From NCBI GenBank assembly GCA_902624105.1, contig CACNWH010000005.1, positions 1-60,469 of the forward strand: a stretch of 60,469 nucleotides of DNA. The letters run 5' to 3'. Positions 32,801-41,602 of the stretch are shown in pieces. The notes beneath the pieces were generated by a model. It saw only the letters and a list, made by a program, of their open reading frames with translations. It was not told where the DNA came from and made no database searches. A program made the translations under genes and the position numbers. Position 1 is the first letter of the stretch, and every line of letters starts with the position of its first letter. Source of the DNA: an uncultured Prochlorococcus sp. (lineage in GTDB: Bacteria > Cyanobacteriota > Cyanobacteriia > PCC-6307 > Cyanobiaceae).

Positions 32801-33344
32801 ATAAATCATCTGGAAGTAAGAGTTCAGTTGCATCGTCAAGGGCTTCGAATAAATCTGGTAATAGGTGGTGATAGGAGCGGCAAGCCGCAAGAACTAATTC
32901 TCTATAAACCTCCGCTTGAGGATCGCCTCCTTGCGAGGAGGTTGGAATCTGATTATCTAGAATCTGGTTAAGCCGCTGCTCGTCGATGAACTTCTTTAAC
33001 TCGGCGGGTAAACTTCCTGAACGCATCAGCTTTAACAGTTCAGGTTGGTTTTCGCCTTGTTCAGCAGGCATCAAAACTTTGCATGCAAAAGGATGCCAGC
33101 CTTTTGCATCGAGATAACGTAAAGCGCATAGGCGATTGAACCACGTGTATGCGACCTTCTCAATTAATTGATCTCTATTTTTATCTTGTTGTTCGCGTAG
33201 ATTTTCTATTTGCTTTGCATAGGTAGTTAGCGTATCTGGGGTTTTGGTATTGATCAATAAATCTAGTTTTCGGCTCACTCCTTCCATAAGCTGCCTTCGC
33301 ATGGCTGGAGCAAAGATTTTAAGAACACTAGTATTTACAGCCAT
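29811..33344 (-). CDS. pglX: BREX adenine methyltransferase PglX
   Basis: This is an 1177-residue N6-adenine methyltransferase that marks host DNA at the BREX motif. Visible features are the N-terminal conserved region, SAM motif I C-D-P-A-C-G-S-G-H (300-308), the catalytic motif N-P-P-Y (475-478) and a long C-terminal specificity region. Length matches type 1 PglX. Base composition is mosaic: 31 of 60 bases are G or C at 32881-32940 (N-terminal part) but 11 of 60 at 31921-31980 (catalytic to specificity part). This suggests recombination or amelioration. It starts 46 bp after the brxC stop. Confidence 0.95.
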   Translation of the reverse strand: MAVNTSVLKIFAPAMRRQLMEGVSRKLDLLINTKTPDTLTTYAKQIENLREQQDKNRDQLIEKVAYTWFNRLCALRYLDAKGWHPFACKVLMPAEQGENQPELLKLMRSGSLPAELKKFIDEQRLNQILDNQIPTSSQGGDPQAEVYRELVLAACRSYHHLLPDLFEALDDATELLLPDDLLTENSIAGNFRKEILDEDCEDVEIIGWLYQFYISEKKEEIRNALNKKNKKVVSEDIPAFTQLFTPKWIVKYLVENSLGRLWMLNNPKSNLIKKMEHFVPPEIPETDFLKINTPEEIQICDPACGSGHILIYCFDLLFSIYEEEGYQEDIIPELILKNNLYGIEIDKRAADLSYFSLIIKAREKQRNFFSKPVEPRICALENIKFNNNQIKQYVDEVGIDLFTSTFQTALRQFEECENFGSLIEPVLKNPHEILEILIKKNISSNLFLNTTHNLVLKLINQSDFLQKKYHIVITNPPYMGNNGFNSNLSEFAKKVYPLSKLNLFAMFLERSANLTLKSGYFSMINMQVWMFIARYEKLRSKLLSNFKFLTMAHIGTRGFDSIGGEIVSTTAFVFQNSHNIEHKGEFLRLVDGMSENEKSDMTKEAIKNKNCEWFYKISSNDFLKIPGYPIAYWVSDKLYNNFQTYPNLTKFIDTREGLITGNNDLFMRYWHEVNFEKIGFNYKNIEDTSNGTHTWFPYLKGGSFRRWYGNFEYIVNWHKNGELLKNFKDADTGRIRSHNYNGEFAFKKGFTWSGISGGFAVRSVSCGFKFDAKGPMGFSKNPEQLLPILGQLNSKVSTAILKILAPNLDFKLGNILNLPFKRDISKFENSTIERLIKISKSDWDSYETSWDFCDLPLLKIKKDSQKLTETYDSLRKIWQLNTDEMLELEESNNKVFIEAYGLQDELSPNISINEISLISNPRNRYREKIIQEFQEDKLKSDTLKEFISYSVGCMFGRYSLEEPGLIIANQGENLEDFLKRFPNPLFKPDDDNIIPIFNLDWFKDDITARFKKFLRITFGDDNFEENLRFIETSIGKDIRKYFLNDFYKDHIQTYKKRPIYWMVQSPKAGFACLIYLHRYTPETLLQVLNDYFRPYLQKLEARLTSLDLNQVKDSLSKREQIAARKEADRINKVIKECQDWEKEALLPLAQQRIKLNLNDGVKVNYSKLQKVLAKFQA

Positions 33345-33390
33345 GATTATCCAAGAACGCCAGTTGATATCAATCTAATTATTTGCATCT

Positions 33391-36300
33391 TCAAAGACTA
33401 ATACTGTTCCCTTTGTCTAGTTCTTTTTTTGCAGCTACTCTCAGTGCATTAATCCATTCATCTAAGTCCACAAGATCTTTGATTCGACTTAACTTGCAAG
33501 TAGTCTTGATCATAGATGAAGGTACTACATCACCTTCACTGGAATCTTTAGGGTTTAATAGCTTATCAATCATTGCAAGCTGCAATGGTTTTCCCTTCTC
33601 TTTATAACGATTTATAAGTACCAATAAAGTACTAGGTTTAGTCGCAGATTGAAGTTCGGACCTTGCTAATTCAGTTGCTTTCAGCACCTCTTTCTGTTGA
33701 TCTGTATCAAGGGAAAGAAAGCTCTCGTCTGACTTTAGTTGGCTTTCCTGCTCATCGATTTTTTTTTCTGCTGATTCCTTTGCTTCTTTAAGATCTTGTT
33801 CTAATATCTTTTCAAGTTCTTTCATCGCGGATTTAGCTTTAACAATTTGATTTTCCAAGTATGGCGTAGAACTTTCTAAAAGATCATTAATAGGCTGAAT
33901 GTATTCACTTGAGGAGTCGCTGAATTCATCTATGAAACTATTTGAGAAAGCTTTCACCTCATCAAAAATTGTTTTTTGGTGACCCTTAAGAAATTTTTTG
34001 ACTGGAGTGAGTATACTTTTCTCCGCTTCCAACCACTTATCTTTAAAGTCATTGAGATTATTAAGTAAGTAACTATTATTTTTTTGACTAAGCACCTTTG
34101 CTTCTTCTGCCCATGACTTCACTACTGTTAGAAACTCGTAAGTACTAGCCTGGTCCAAAATCTCTGAAAGTTGCTCATGTTCTTTTGCCATTGCATTACA
34201 GAATGATTTGCAAGTACTTCGAGCATCCGTTCCACTGCTTTCATTCGGAAATAAATCTTGGTGAAATCTTTTAAGAGCATTGATCTTGCTAAAGTCATAA
34301 GTCTCTATCTTTCTGATTTCTATCCGTGTTAAACGACTCTTGTTACTGAGAGCGTCTACTATGTTGTCATCGTTCAGTAGTTCTTTTTCACGTAACTCAA
34401 TTTTGCCAAGTTTGTAAAGACGAGCAATGAATGTAAGTGTAGCCCAAGGATTCCAGCCATATGGCCTATTATCAAAATAACGAACAAGTCCGTCAGCAGT
34501 AATTAAATCGGCTCCTTTCTGCTGCCGATCTATTTCAACAAACACTTCAGTTTCAGCTTCTGAAAGTTTAATTGAAGAACCGGTTAGGAGATCGTCTTGT
34601 TCATTCACTATTTTGGAAATTCTTACTTCGTTATATATACCTTTTATCATTGAGAGTTTTGGATAGGCCGTTCTGATAAGTTCTTGATAAGCCTTGTTTA
34701 ATTTTGATTTTGGCTCACTTTGACCTGCTGGTAATTTATTTCCGTTTATCACAAGCTTGGCCTTCTTTAATTGCTCTTCAGCAATCAGTTGAATATCTTT
34801 TCTTCTAGTTGAGTTTTGACTTGATCTTGATCTAAGTATTGATTCAAGCAACTCGTCTTCACTACCACTATGCTTTTTAATATATTGATCAGTTTTTAAG
34901 AAACTACGAATCTGATCGTGAATTCGGTCATGATCTGGAAGAATCACCATTAGCTCAGAACCACCCATATTTCTTCCTAATAGAGTTTCTTCACTTTCGT
35001 AATTTTGGTTTTCTGGAGTTATTATATTTACTGCAATAGACTGCTCACGGCTCATTAATAAATCATCAATCTTATGAGCTATCTTATAGTCATAATTATT
35101 AGCTTCATAACTAGCTTTTCCATTACACCTTAGGACGTCTTTAAATATAACTTCATGCATTAGTTTTATTACCTCAGAGTCACCAATATCTTGCCTTTTA
35201 ATTTCTTGTTCCACATCTTGTTCTTTGTCAGTGAGAAACTCATAAACTTCCCCGTTACGTTGTAAGTAACTTTGACTTTCTAAGTTAATGAGAGCATCCT
35301 TAACAGTCTGTTCATGGCCTTGAATATCGAAGTTGGGTTTGTTGATTAGTAGGATGGAGATGTTCCTTGAAGTACTCTTGAATTGAGTTACCCACTTGAG
35401 TAAGAAAAGTACTTTCAAGATTCGTAATTCTGTCTCACTTACTTGTTTTTGAGCACTAGCCATTGTTCGTTTTTTATCTGCCCTAATAACTTCACTTAAT
35501 CCGTCGTAGAGCTGATCAAAGCTTGCAAGGTTGCCTAATGGAAGTTTCTTAATTGTCTTAGCAACTTCCTGAAAAACTGAAAGCATCGGACGTTCTCCAA
35601 CAGCCATGTCTGGGCCTTCAAAAATATAGTGAGAGGCAAGGGTCTGCATTGATTCCTGAAAAAGAGCTAATTGATAAGGATGGAATGGGTATAGTCCACA
35701 AAAACTTTGACAGTCCTGCCAACCTTTGAGTTGAAGTGAGTCTGAGCTGAAGCGAAAAAGGGTTTTAAAATTTTCTATTTCGCGCTCATAAATATCAATC
35801 AGTTGAGGTGGTTCATCTGGATTTTTAGCTAGAAGGCGATGCTGGATAACCTCTTCCACATCAGCGCTTGCTAGTGAGAGTTTTGTTGTAAAGCGACCCT
35901 GTATTTTACTAATGCTGTCCGCCTGCTTGAACTTAACTGTACCAAGCAAACTTTCTAGATCTGCTTGGGAGGTTATAAAAACTGAAGCTCTCCCATTGGT
36001 CGCAGTAGCTAAGCTTTCCACAATAGTTTGCAGATTTAAAAGTCGACTTATCTTCTGACCAATAAATTGGCCTGCTTCATCTACGAAGAAATTTAATCGA
36101 AAATCTTTTTCTTGTTCCTCAAGGTATTTACTTACTCGTTCAGTAAATACTTCAATTGAAAGTCGGTAGCTATCTTTGGCATCATTAATTACTCTGATAG
36201 CGTCCACTTTTTCTCCACCAAAGTGCTCGGCGTAAGCCTTAGCAAATTTTTGCTTATTAGCTGTTAAGACTGCATCTCGGTCATCGACCCAATTTGTTTT

Positions 36301-36861
36301 ATTTATTCTTGAGTAGGTTTGCTTAAATCCGTCGAATTCACCTTGCGCGTCCATATCGTATTCGAACTTAGCTAAAAAGCCTGAACGTCCGTAATATCCT
36401 TGTAATTCATTTAATACCTTCATGAATACTTCAAGTACTGCTGCTTCTTCCGCACCTCCTCTAACGTCGTACTTTTGAGCAATATTAAATAATAAACTTC
36501 GCGAAGGGATTGAAGTCGCTTTTTTGAGATCAGCACGTAAGATTTCATCCTTTACTTTTGGTAAGAAAAATTCCGCTGGCCGCTTACCATCAACTTTTTT
36601 GTAACTATCGAGTATAAGCGAGAGCATTTTTAGTAAGTGAGACTTTCCAGAGCCAAAGAAACCGGAAATCCAAATACCATTTGCAGTAGGATTATTCAGA
36701 TACGCTTCACAAAAAGTATTTAACCCCTTACTTACTTCACTAGTCACAACATATTCGCCGAGTTCTATTTCTAGATGTCTCTCATCATCAGCTTTAATTA
36801 CTCCATCAATTGGACGATCAATATCTTTTTCAAAAAGCTCTTGTATAGTTAAAAAAGTCAT
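33391..36861 (-). CDS. brxC: BREX P-loop ATPase BrxC
   Basis: This 1156-residue protein is the large BREX ATPase (PglY relative). The N-terminal ATPase has Walker A GFFGSGKS (67-74) after the conserved start (L-F-E-K-D-I-D-R-P-I-D-G-V-I-K-A) and a sensor/Walker B region D-E-A-G-Q-F-I. The central part is mixed alpha/beta, and the C-terminal ~250 residues are strongly coiled-coil. Length is typical of type 1 BrxC. The ATG overlaps the brxB stop by four bases, so the two are coupled. Confidence 0.95.
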   Translation of the reverse strand: MTFLTIQELFEKDIDRPIDGVIKADDERHLEIELGEYVVTSEVSKGLNTFCEAYLNNPTANGIWISGFFGSGKSHLLKMLSLILDSYKKVDGKRPAEFFLPKVKDEILRADLKKATSIPSRSLLFNIAQKYDVRGGAEEAAVLEVFMKVLNELQGYYGRSGFLAKFEYDMDAQGEFDGFKQTYSRINKTNWVDDRDAVLTANKQKFAKAYAEHFGGEKVDAIRVINDAKDSYRLSIEVFTERVSKYLEEQEKDFRLNFFVDEAGQFIGQKISRLLNLQTIVESLATATNGRASVFITSQADLESLLGTVKFKQADSISKIQGRFTTKLSLASADVEEVIQHRLLAKNPDEPPQLIDIYEREIENFKTLFRFSSDSLQLKGWQDCQSFCGLYPFHPYQLALFQESMQTLASHYIFEGPDMAVGERPMLSVFQEVAKTIKKLPLGNLASFDQLYDGLSEVIRADKKRTMASAQKQVSETELRILKVLFLLKWVTQFKSTSRNISILLINKPNFDIQGHEQTVKDALINLESQSYLQRNGEVYEFLTDKEQDVEQEIKRQDIGDSEVIKLMHEVIFKDVLRCNGKASYEANNYDYKIAHKIDDLLMSREQSIAVNIITPENQNYESEETLLGRNMGGSELMVILPDHDRIHDQIRSFLKTDQYIKKHSGSEDELLESILRSRSSQNSTRRKDIQLIAEEQLKKAKLVINGNKLPAGQSEPKSKLNKAYQELIRTAYPKLSMIKGIYNEVRISKIVNEQDDLLTGSSIKLSEAETEVFVEIDRQQKGADLITADGLVRYFDNRPYGWNPWATLTFIARLYKLGKIELREKELLNDDNIVDALSNKSRLTRIEIRKIETYDFSKINALKRFHQDLFPNESSGTDARSTCKSFCNAMAKEHEQLSEILDQASTYEFLTVVKSWAEEAKVLSQKNNSYLLNNLNDFKDKWLEAEKSILTPVKKFLKGHQKTIFDEVKAFSNSFIDEFSDSSSEYIQPINDLLESSTPYLENQIVKAKSAMKELEKILEQDLKEAKESAEKKIDEQESQLKSDESFLSLDTDQQKEVLKATELARSELQSATKPSTLLVLINRYKEKGKPLQLAMIDKLLNPKDSSEGDVVPSSMIKTTCKLSRIKDLVDLDEWINALRVAAKKELDKGNSISL

Positions 36862-37472
36862 GAGATTAAAGTCCTGAAGGAATCAAGATTTATAGCTCTG
36901 TAATGAGCTGTCTCAATTTCGCAAGTCGATTTTTTCCCAAATAATCTTAGGAAAGATCCTTCATCAGATTCTTGATTATATTCACCAGGAAAGAAAATAA
37001 CGAATGGATGTCTTACCATAGCTGGTTGCAATGCTTCAAGAATAGAATGAGTTCTTAAAAAAGGATATATTCGTCCTAATCCTGTAATTAAACTTACCTG
37101 GTTTTCTTCTCCAATTTCTTGAATTAGCTTAGGCACAAGTGCATCATTTGGATCGGCAATGTTTCGGAGGTCATCAAGAAGATCACTTTTGCTCCACGTA
37201 ATTTCATCTTTAATTACGTCTTCCAGATAACCCTTTTGTTCTAATATTTGAATTACTAATTCAAACAAGTCAATATGTTTAACTCGTACTCCTTTCTTCT
37301 CTAAAACTTTTTTAATTCCTCTAACTATTCGAAGAATATCATCTTCATCACAAGGGTTATAGGTCTGAATAAATAAAGGTAATTCTTTTGCAATTCCACT
37401 CATTTCAAGAAAATCCTGTTGTGAAAGTATATTGTGTAAACGTTTATCTAGATCTTTAGTAGTTTTATTCAT
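36858..37472 (-). CDS. brxB: BREX protein BrxB (DUF1788)
   Basis: This 204-residue protein is the first gene of the BREX operon proper. It shows the DUF1788 pattern: an early L-P-L-F-I-Q-T-Y-N-P segment, E-D-D-I-L-R, the V-S-L-I-T-G-L-G-R-I-Y-P-F strand-turn, and P-F-V-I-F-F-P-G-E-Y near the end. BrxB is needed for BREX function but its activity is unknown. Type 1 operons normally place brxA before it. Here the upstream gene is a GIY-YIG protein 156 bp away and no brxA is seen. Confidence 0.92.
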   Translation of the reverse strand: MNKTTKDLDKRLHNILSQQDFLEMSGIAKELPLFIQTYNPCDEDDILRIVRGIKKVLEKKGVRVKHIDLFELVIQILEQKGYLEDVIKDEITWSKSDLLDDLRNIADPNDALVPKLIQEIGEENQVSLITGLGRIYPFLRTHSILEALQPAMVRHPFVIFFPGEYNQESDEGSFLRLFGKKSTCEIETAHYRAINLDSFRTLIS

Positions 37473-37628
37473 TATCTTAAACTTTATTTATTGTTAATCA
37501 AAATAATAATAATTTTAAATTAAAAAAATAGTATAAATATGTGCTTATAGAAATCAAACTAAAAAGCAATTTTATAATTCATAAAAATAACTATCAAATT
37601 TTTAACTTAAGCGTAAAAAAATATTTTA

Positions 37629-38669
37629 TTAAAAATAATAAGGCCTATAGTCGTTCACTATAAATCTAATTTGAGGTTCTCCTAAAGATATATATTTACT
37701 AGCTAAAGACGAATCATATTTTAATACAGCATTTTTTGTGATTTGTTTCTTTTTTTTTCTTTTCCAAGAACATATATCTTTTATTCCTTGTCTTTCTCCA
37801 ACTAAAACTTTTAATTTATTTTCAAGTAACTTTTTCTTGAATTCACATGGTTGAAGTTCAACATGAGCATCAAGCCATCTGGAATGCAATTTTATTAAAT
37901 CTTTATTTCTATTTATTGAATCAAATGAATAGTTATTTGTAAATTTTTGTCCTTCAATTAGTTCTTCTAATTTTTTAAATTCTTCACTTTTTTTATTTTT
38001 TAAATCTTTTTTAATATTAAAGCTTGAGTTGATAATATCTACTGATAATTTTTTAAATATATCTGGATGATCTTTTTCAAAATTGACCTTATCAAATTTT
38101 TCTTGTGGTTTTATTTTTTCATAAAAACAAATTCCCTCTACATCTTTGAAAAAATTTCTATCAAAAGATCGAAGTTTTAACTTTGCTAAATCTTTCACAT
38201 TTTTTATTTTTATGATTTCTTTTTTTGTTTCTAGTAACTCATTATGGATATCTTTTGCTTCAGCTGATGGTTTTAATTCTTCACCATTATCTTCAATTAA
38301 TGCATATTGGTTTATTAATAAATTATCCTTTATTTGGCCTTCTAAATCTTCATTGATTTTTTTAGTTAATTCTACATAAGGATGTATTCCATCTTCTCCA
38401 TAATTGAACCATTCTCCATGGATTCTATACTTTGCCAATCTTTGATGAACAAGAGATTCTAAAGTTGAAACTTGAGCATAGGTTTTAACTTCTGCTTCAA
38501 CAATTATTTCTCTTGGATTACCGGTTTGATGTTCTTTCCTTCTTTCAAAAGATGATCTTCCACAATCATTACCTTTTACAAGTCCAATCTTTACATAAGG
38601 GCCACAGGGATAACCAAATAAATCCCTTTCTGTCATGAAATAAATAAAACCAATATTTTTTTTGTCCAA
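37629..38669 (-). CDS. GIY-YIG/T5orf172-type nuclease-like protein
   Basis: This 346-residue protein has an N-terminal GIY-YIG superfamily domain of the T5orf172/Mug113 kind: I-G-F-I-Y-F-M-T, Y-V-K-I-G-L-V-K-G, R-K-E-H-Q-T-G-N-P, and the late E-W-F-N-Y. The C-terminal ~230 residues are charged and helical and end in a conserved basic module (K-D-I-C-S-W-K-R-K-K-K-K). That module is present a second time at 24143-24340, so the 3' end of this gene was duplicated or used as an insertion point for the BREX block. It may be a nuclease partner of BREX or an old homing-type gene. Confidence 0.8.
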   Translation of the reverse strand: MDKKNIGFIYFMTERDLFGYPCGPYVKIGLVKGNDCGRSSFERRKEHQTGNPREIIVEAEVKTYAQVSTLESLVHQRLAKYRIHGEWFNYGEDGIHPYVELTKKINEDLEGQIKDNLLINQYALIEDNGEELKPSAEAKDIHNELLETKKEIIKIKNVKDLAKLKLRSFDRNFFKDVEGICFYEKIKPQEKFDKVNFEKDHPDIFKKLSVDIINSSFNIKKDLKNKKSEEFKKLEELIEGQKFTNNYSFDSINRNKDLIKLHSRWLDAHVELQPCEFKKKLLENKLKVLVGERQGIKDICSWKRKKKKQITKNAVLKYDSSLASKYISLGEPQIRFIVNDYRPYYF

Positions 38670-38781
38670 CTTCCTTTTTTTCGGATATTAGTATTAATTT
38701 AATTTATATTTTAATTTGAAACTTAATAAGGTTAATAATTTATTAAAAAAATAAAACACCAATCCGCATGTATAAAAACCT

Positions 38782-39867
38782 TTACCAAGATTTTTTGGAA
38801 CCATATAAATGGATAGGGCGCCCATTCTCTATTTTTTGATCTTGTCTAATTATTATTTCTTCTGAAAATAAGTGTCTTAATATTCTCAGGGTATGTTGCT
38901 CACTAAATCCAATATTTTTTGAAATATCTTTTATATCTAGATAATCGTTTTTCTCTTTTAATAATTCTAAGATTTTAGAACGGCATAAATTTTCTTCTTT
39001 TGGTGATAACTGATTTTTACCAGAGGAGTGATAATACCATTTAAAAGTTTCTTGATCCCCTTGAATATTCAGCAAATAATCTTCATCACAATTTCTCCCC
39101 TTTAAGCAAGTAAAAAGGAAGTGATCTTCAAAATCAGGCTTAATAGATTTATGAATACTCCAAATATCACTTGCTGCAGCATAGATTGATTGATTACCCA
39201 TGACATCATGTTTATTTATATTTATTCTTTCGGCATGCTCTGGTTTTTTTAAGTGCGAAGAAAATATTATGGGAATATTTTTTTCGCATGCTAAATCATT
39301 TAGTTTATAAAGAGGTAATGCAAATTCAGCATCCTTATATGAATATTTACCCCCGGTAAGAAGAGTTGTAATGGAATCTAAAAAAACTATGTCATAATAA
39401 TTTCCTATTAATTCACTTAACTTTTGGATATTTAATTTATCAAATCCTCCATCTTTAAATAAAAAATCAACATTATCAGAGACCCCAATTATTTTTATCT
39501 TATTGGCACAATTACTTCTTGATTCATCAGCTTGAATAAATAGAACCTTTCCCTTATTTGAAGAAAAAGTATTTAAGAATTTACTACCTTCTCCTATCGC
39601 AGATGCCATTGCATACATTAAAGATGTTATGCCGCTAGAGGATTCACCCGCAAGTAGTATTAGATTTTTCCTTTCAATAATTTTGTCAATTATCCAACCT
39701 ACTTTTCTAGAAGTAATTTTTAAATCTTTTGCGGAGATAGGTTTTTGTACATTGTTGGATGGTGTCTTCCCATAATTCAATTTCTGATGCATCAATTTTT
39801 CATGATTCTGATTTTGTAGCTTTTGTTTTTTTTCAATGTCAACGTAGCCGAAGTCTTCTAATGTCAT
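38782..39867 (-). CDS. RecA/RepA-like ATPase with altered Walker A
   Basis: This 361-residue protein resembles RepA/AAA_25 replicative ATPases of plasmids and integrative elements. It has L-I-L-L-A-G-E-S-S-S-G-I-T-S, K-V-L-F-I-Q-A-D-E-S, D-I-V-F-L-D-S-I-T-T-L (Walker B) and I-I-F-S-S-H-L-K-K. The Walker A is G74-ESSSGI-T81: Ile80 replaces the invariant lysine, so ATP hydrolysis is doubtful. A winged-helix domain lies at ~295-350 (DIKDISKNIGFSEQ). It overlaps the excisionase-like gene by four bases; together they look like the element's replication/excision module. Confidence 0.75.
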   Translation of the reverse strand: MTLEDFGYVDIEKKQKLQNQNHEKLMHQKLNYGKTPSNNVQKPISAKDLKITSRKVGWIIDKIIERKNLILLAGESSSGITSLMYAMASAIGEGSKFLNTFSSNKGKVLFIQADESRSNCANKIKIIGVSDNVDFLFKDGGFDKLNIQKLSELIGNYYDIVFLDSITTLLTGGKYSYKDAEFALPLYKLNDLACEKNIPIIFSSHLKKPEHAERININKHDVMGNQSIYAAASDIWSIHKSIKPDFEDHFLFTCLKGRNCDEDYLLNIQGDQETFKWYYHSSGKNQLSPKEENLCRSKILELLKEKNDYLDIKDISKNIGFSEQHTLRILRHLFSEEIIIRQDQKIENGRPIHLYGSKKSW

Positions 39868-40121
39868 TTTTTAACCTCCTTTTTTAATTCATTTATTATT
39901 TGTTCACCTTGTCTAATTAGACGACCTCGGTAATGGAACTCTTTAAGGATTTCAGAAACATTCCAAAGGATGCTGGAATTGATATTTGCTCCCAAGATGT
40001 AATGTTTTTCTTCGATTAAAAAACCATTTTTTATATCACGATTTTTCTTCAAGAATTGAGAGCTAACCCCTAAGTAAGCAGTAGCTTCTCTCGTTGGTAA
40101 CCAACGCGAATAATTTTCCAT
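39864..40121 (-). CDS. Excisionase-like winged-helix protein
   Basis: This 85-residue protein begins SRWLPTREATAYLGVSSQFL, the helix-turn-helix entry of Xis/MerR-like DNA-binding proteins, and continues with a wing (H-Y-I-L-G) and a C-terminal helix. It probably controls recombination direction for the integrase at 43954-45303, or regulates the operon. Its stop overlaps the start of the ATPase gene (ATGA). Confidence 0.65.
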   Translation of the reverse strand: MENYSRWLPTREATAYLGVSSQFLKKNRDIKNGFLIEEKHYILGANINSSILWNVSEILKEFHYRGRLIRQGEQIINELKKEVKK

Positions 40122-40149
40122 TTGAAAATTCCTCCTAATTTTTAAGTTT

Positions 40150-40365
40150 TTATTTCTTAGCTTTCTTTTCTTTCGCTACTTTAAGCTCACTAATAGCAGC
40201 CTTAACACTCGAAGGTAACTTTTCCGCCTGAGGATTAAATTTGCTGGCTTTTGGTGCGGTACCATTTGCTCTATTCCTCATTACAAATTCAGCACTAGGA
40301 ATCAAAGAATCTTCACGCTTTCCTTTGGGTACTCGAAATCTACGATTATTAATTTTGACTGGCAT
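40150..40365 (-). CDS. 71-residue basic protein, first gene of replication module
   Basis: This is a very basic protein (~20 Lys/Arg) that starts MPVKINNRRFRVPKGKRED and ends K-E-K-K-A-K-K. It is likely a DNA- or RNA-binding accessory. A strong Shine-Dalgarno (TGGAGG) lies at normal distance upstream, so translation is efficient. It heads the 71/85/361-residue operon. Confidence 0.6.
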   Translation of the reverse strand: MPVKINNRRFRVPKGKREDSLIPSAEFVMRNRANGTAPKASKFNPQAEKLPSSVKAAISELKVAKEKKAKK

Positions 40366-40516
40366 AGCTTCGCCTCCAGAGAGTTAGAATATGCGACTTG
40401 TAAATCCTTAAAACTTACATTCAGGTGAGCCTAAATCCAATATTCAGGGGCGTGCCTTAGTGTTGTTACTTTAATTATATAGATGTATTTAAATAAGTCT
40501 ATAAATATTTATTTCC

Positions 40517-41602
40517 CTAATTCATAAAATTAAGAGCTTGATTTTGAGTACTAAAAATCTCCAAAGGAACTAAATATTCATTATTATCAATATCTTCAAA
40601 AATACCAAAAATATAATATCTTCCTAACCAACCTATTGATCCTCCAGAATGATATCCAATCTTAATTAAATAAGATTCTTTACATCTCGATAATTGATTT
40701 GCTATTTGATTGCATTTAAATACATCTAATTTTGAAAGAACTTGATAATGGTGTTTAAATGGATTGTGATCTTCTTCACCTTTTAAATTATCTTTTTGAT
40801 ATATTATATTTCCTACTATTACAAGATCATTTTTTCTCTTTTTCTTTTTTAAAAAACCATTTTCTGAATTCCACTTAAAACATTCATCTAAATTAGTAGC
40901 TATAGAGTAAACACTATTTTTAGATGTTTTTGATTTTATTTTATAACTTAAAGGAATAGTTTTCCCGATATATTTTCCGGGACTATATTCAAATTTTCTT
41001 TTATTTTTAATCCTAAATTTTTCTGTAAATAAATCTAATTTTGGTTTCTCAAAATATCCGAATGTAGGAAAACATGTAGGCGGAACGATTCCTTTATTTG
41101 TTACCCAACCCACAAGATTTTTATTATCAAATGTTTCTTGATTAACTCCATTAATAGTTACGATAGTCCATTTGCCATTTTCCATTCTGTCAAACCAGAT
41201 TAAACCCTGAGATATCATGAATCCTCTCCATCCAACAGAATCGCAATCTATTTCACTTCTAATAATTTCATTAACCCATTCTTTAGGGAATATTTCATCA
41301 AAACTTTTATTTTTTATAAATTCTCTTCTTGGACCATTTACAAGTTCATCGATTAGGACATGCTGATAAATTCCGCGAATATCTTTTTGGGCTATTAACG
41401 CTTGAATTTTTCGTCCAAAATCATGAGCTTCCTGTCTATCGTAGTAATCATGATATTGTTTCTTTTTTATTAATGAACAGTCCTTTCTAATAGGTATTTG
41501 AATACCTGATCTAGCTGTAAGCGGTACCGTAAAAATTATTAATAAAGCAAGTATTAATTGCTGAAAAGAATTGTTTGATCGGAAACTATCTTTCTGAACC
41601 AT
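40517..41602 (-). CDS. Secreted or membrane-anchored hypothetical protein
   Basis: This 361-residue protein has an N-terminal hydrophobic segment (FQQLILALLIIFTVPLTA) acting as a signal or anchor, and then a large soluble part with several cysteines and many aromatic residues (S-V-G-W-R-G-F-M-I-S, G-R-Y-Y-I-F-G-I-F). No family is recognised. It overlaps the preceding membrane protein gene by 17 bp, so the two form a coupled pair of unknown function. Confidence 0.6.
   Translation of the reverse strand: MVQKDSFRSNNSFQQLILALLIIFTVPLTARSGIQIPIRKDCSLIKKKQYHDYYDRQEAHDFGRKIQALIAQKDIRGIYQHVLIDELVNGPRREFIKNKSFDEIFPKEWVNEIIRSEIDCDSVGWRGFMISQGLIWFDRMENGKWTIVTINGVNQETFDNKNLVGWVTNKGIVPPTCFPTFGYFEKPKLDLFTEKFRIKNKRKFEYSPGKYIGKTIPLSYKIKSKTSKNSVYSIATNLDECFKWNSENGFLKKKKRKNDLVIVGNIIYQKDNLKGEEDHNPFKHHYQVLSKLDVFKCNQIANQLSRCKESYLIKIGYHSGGSIGWLGRYYIFGIFEDIDNNEYLVPLEIFSTQNQALNFMN

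Noticed and set aside
40380-40480. Possible attachment site or tRNA remnant upstream of the replication module
   Set aside because: It contains two short related words (ACATTCAGG, ATATTCAGG) but no tRNA-like arms and no partner repeat in the window; more likely a promoter region.
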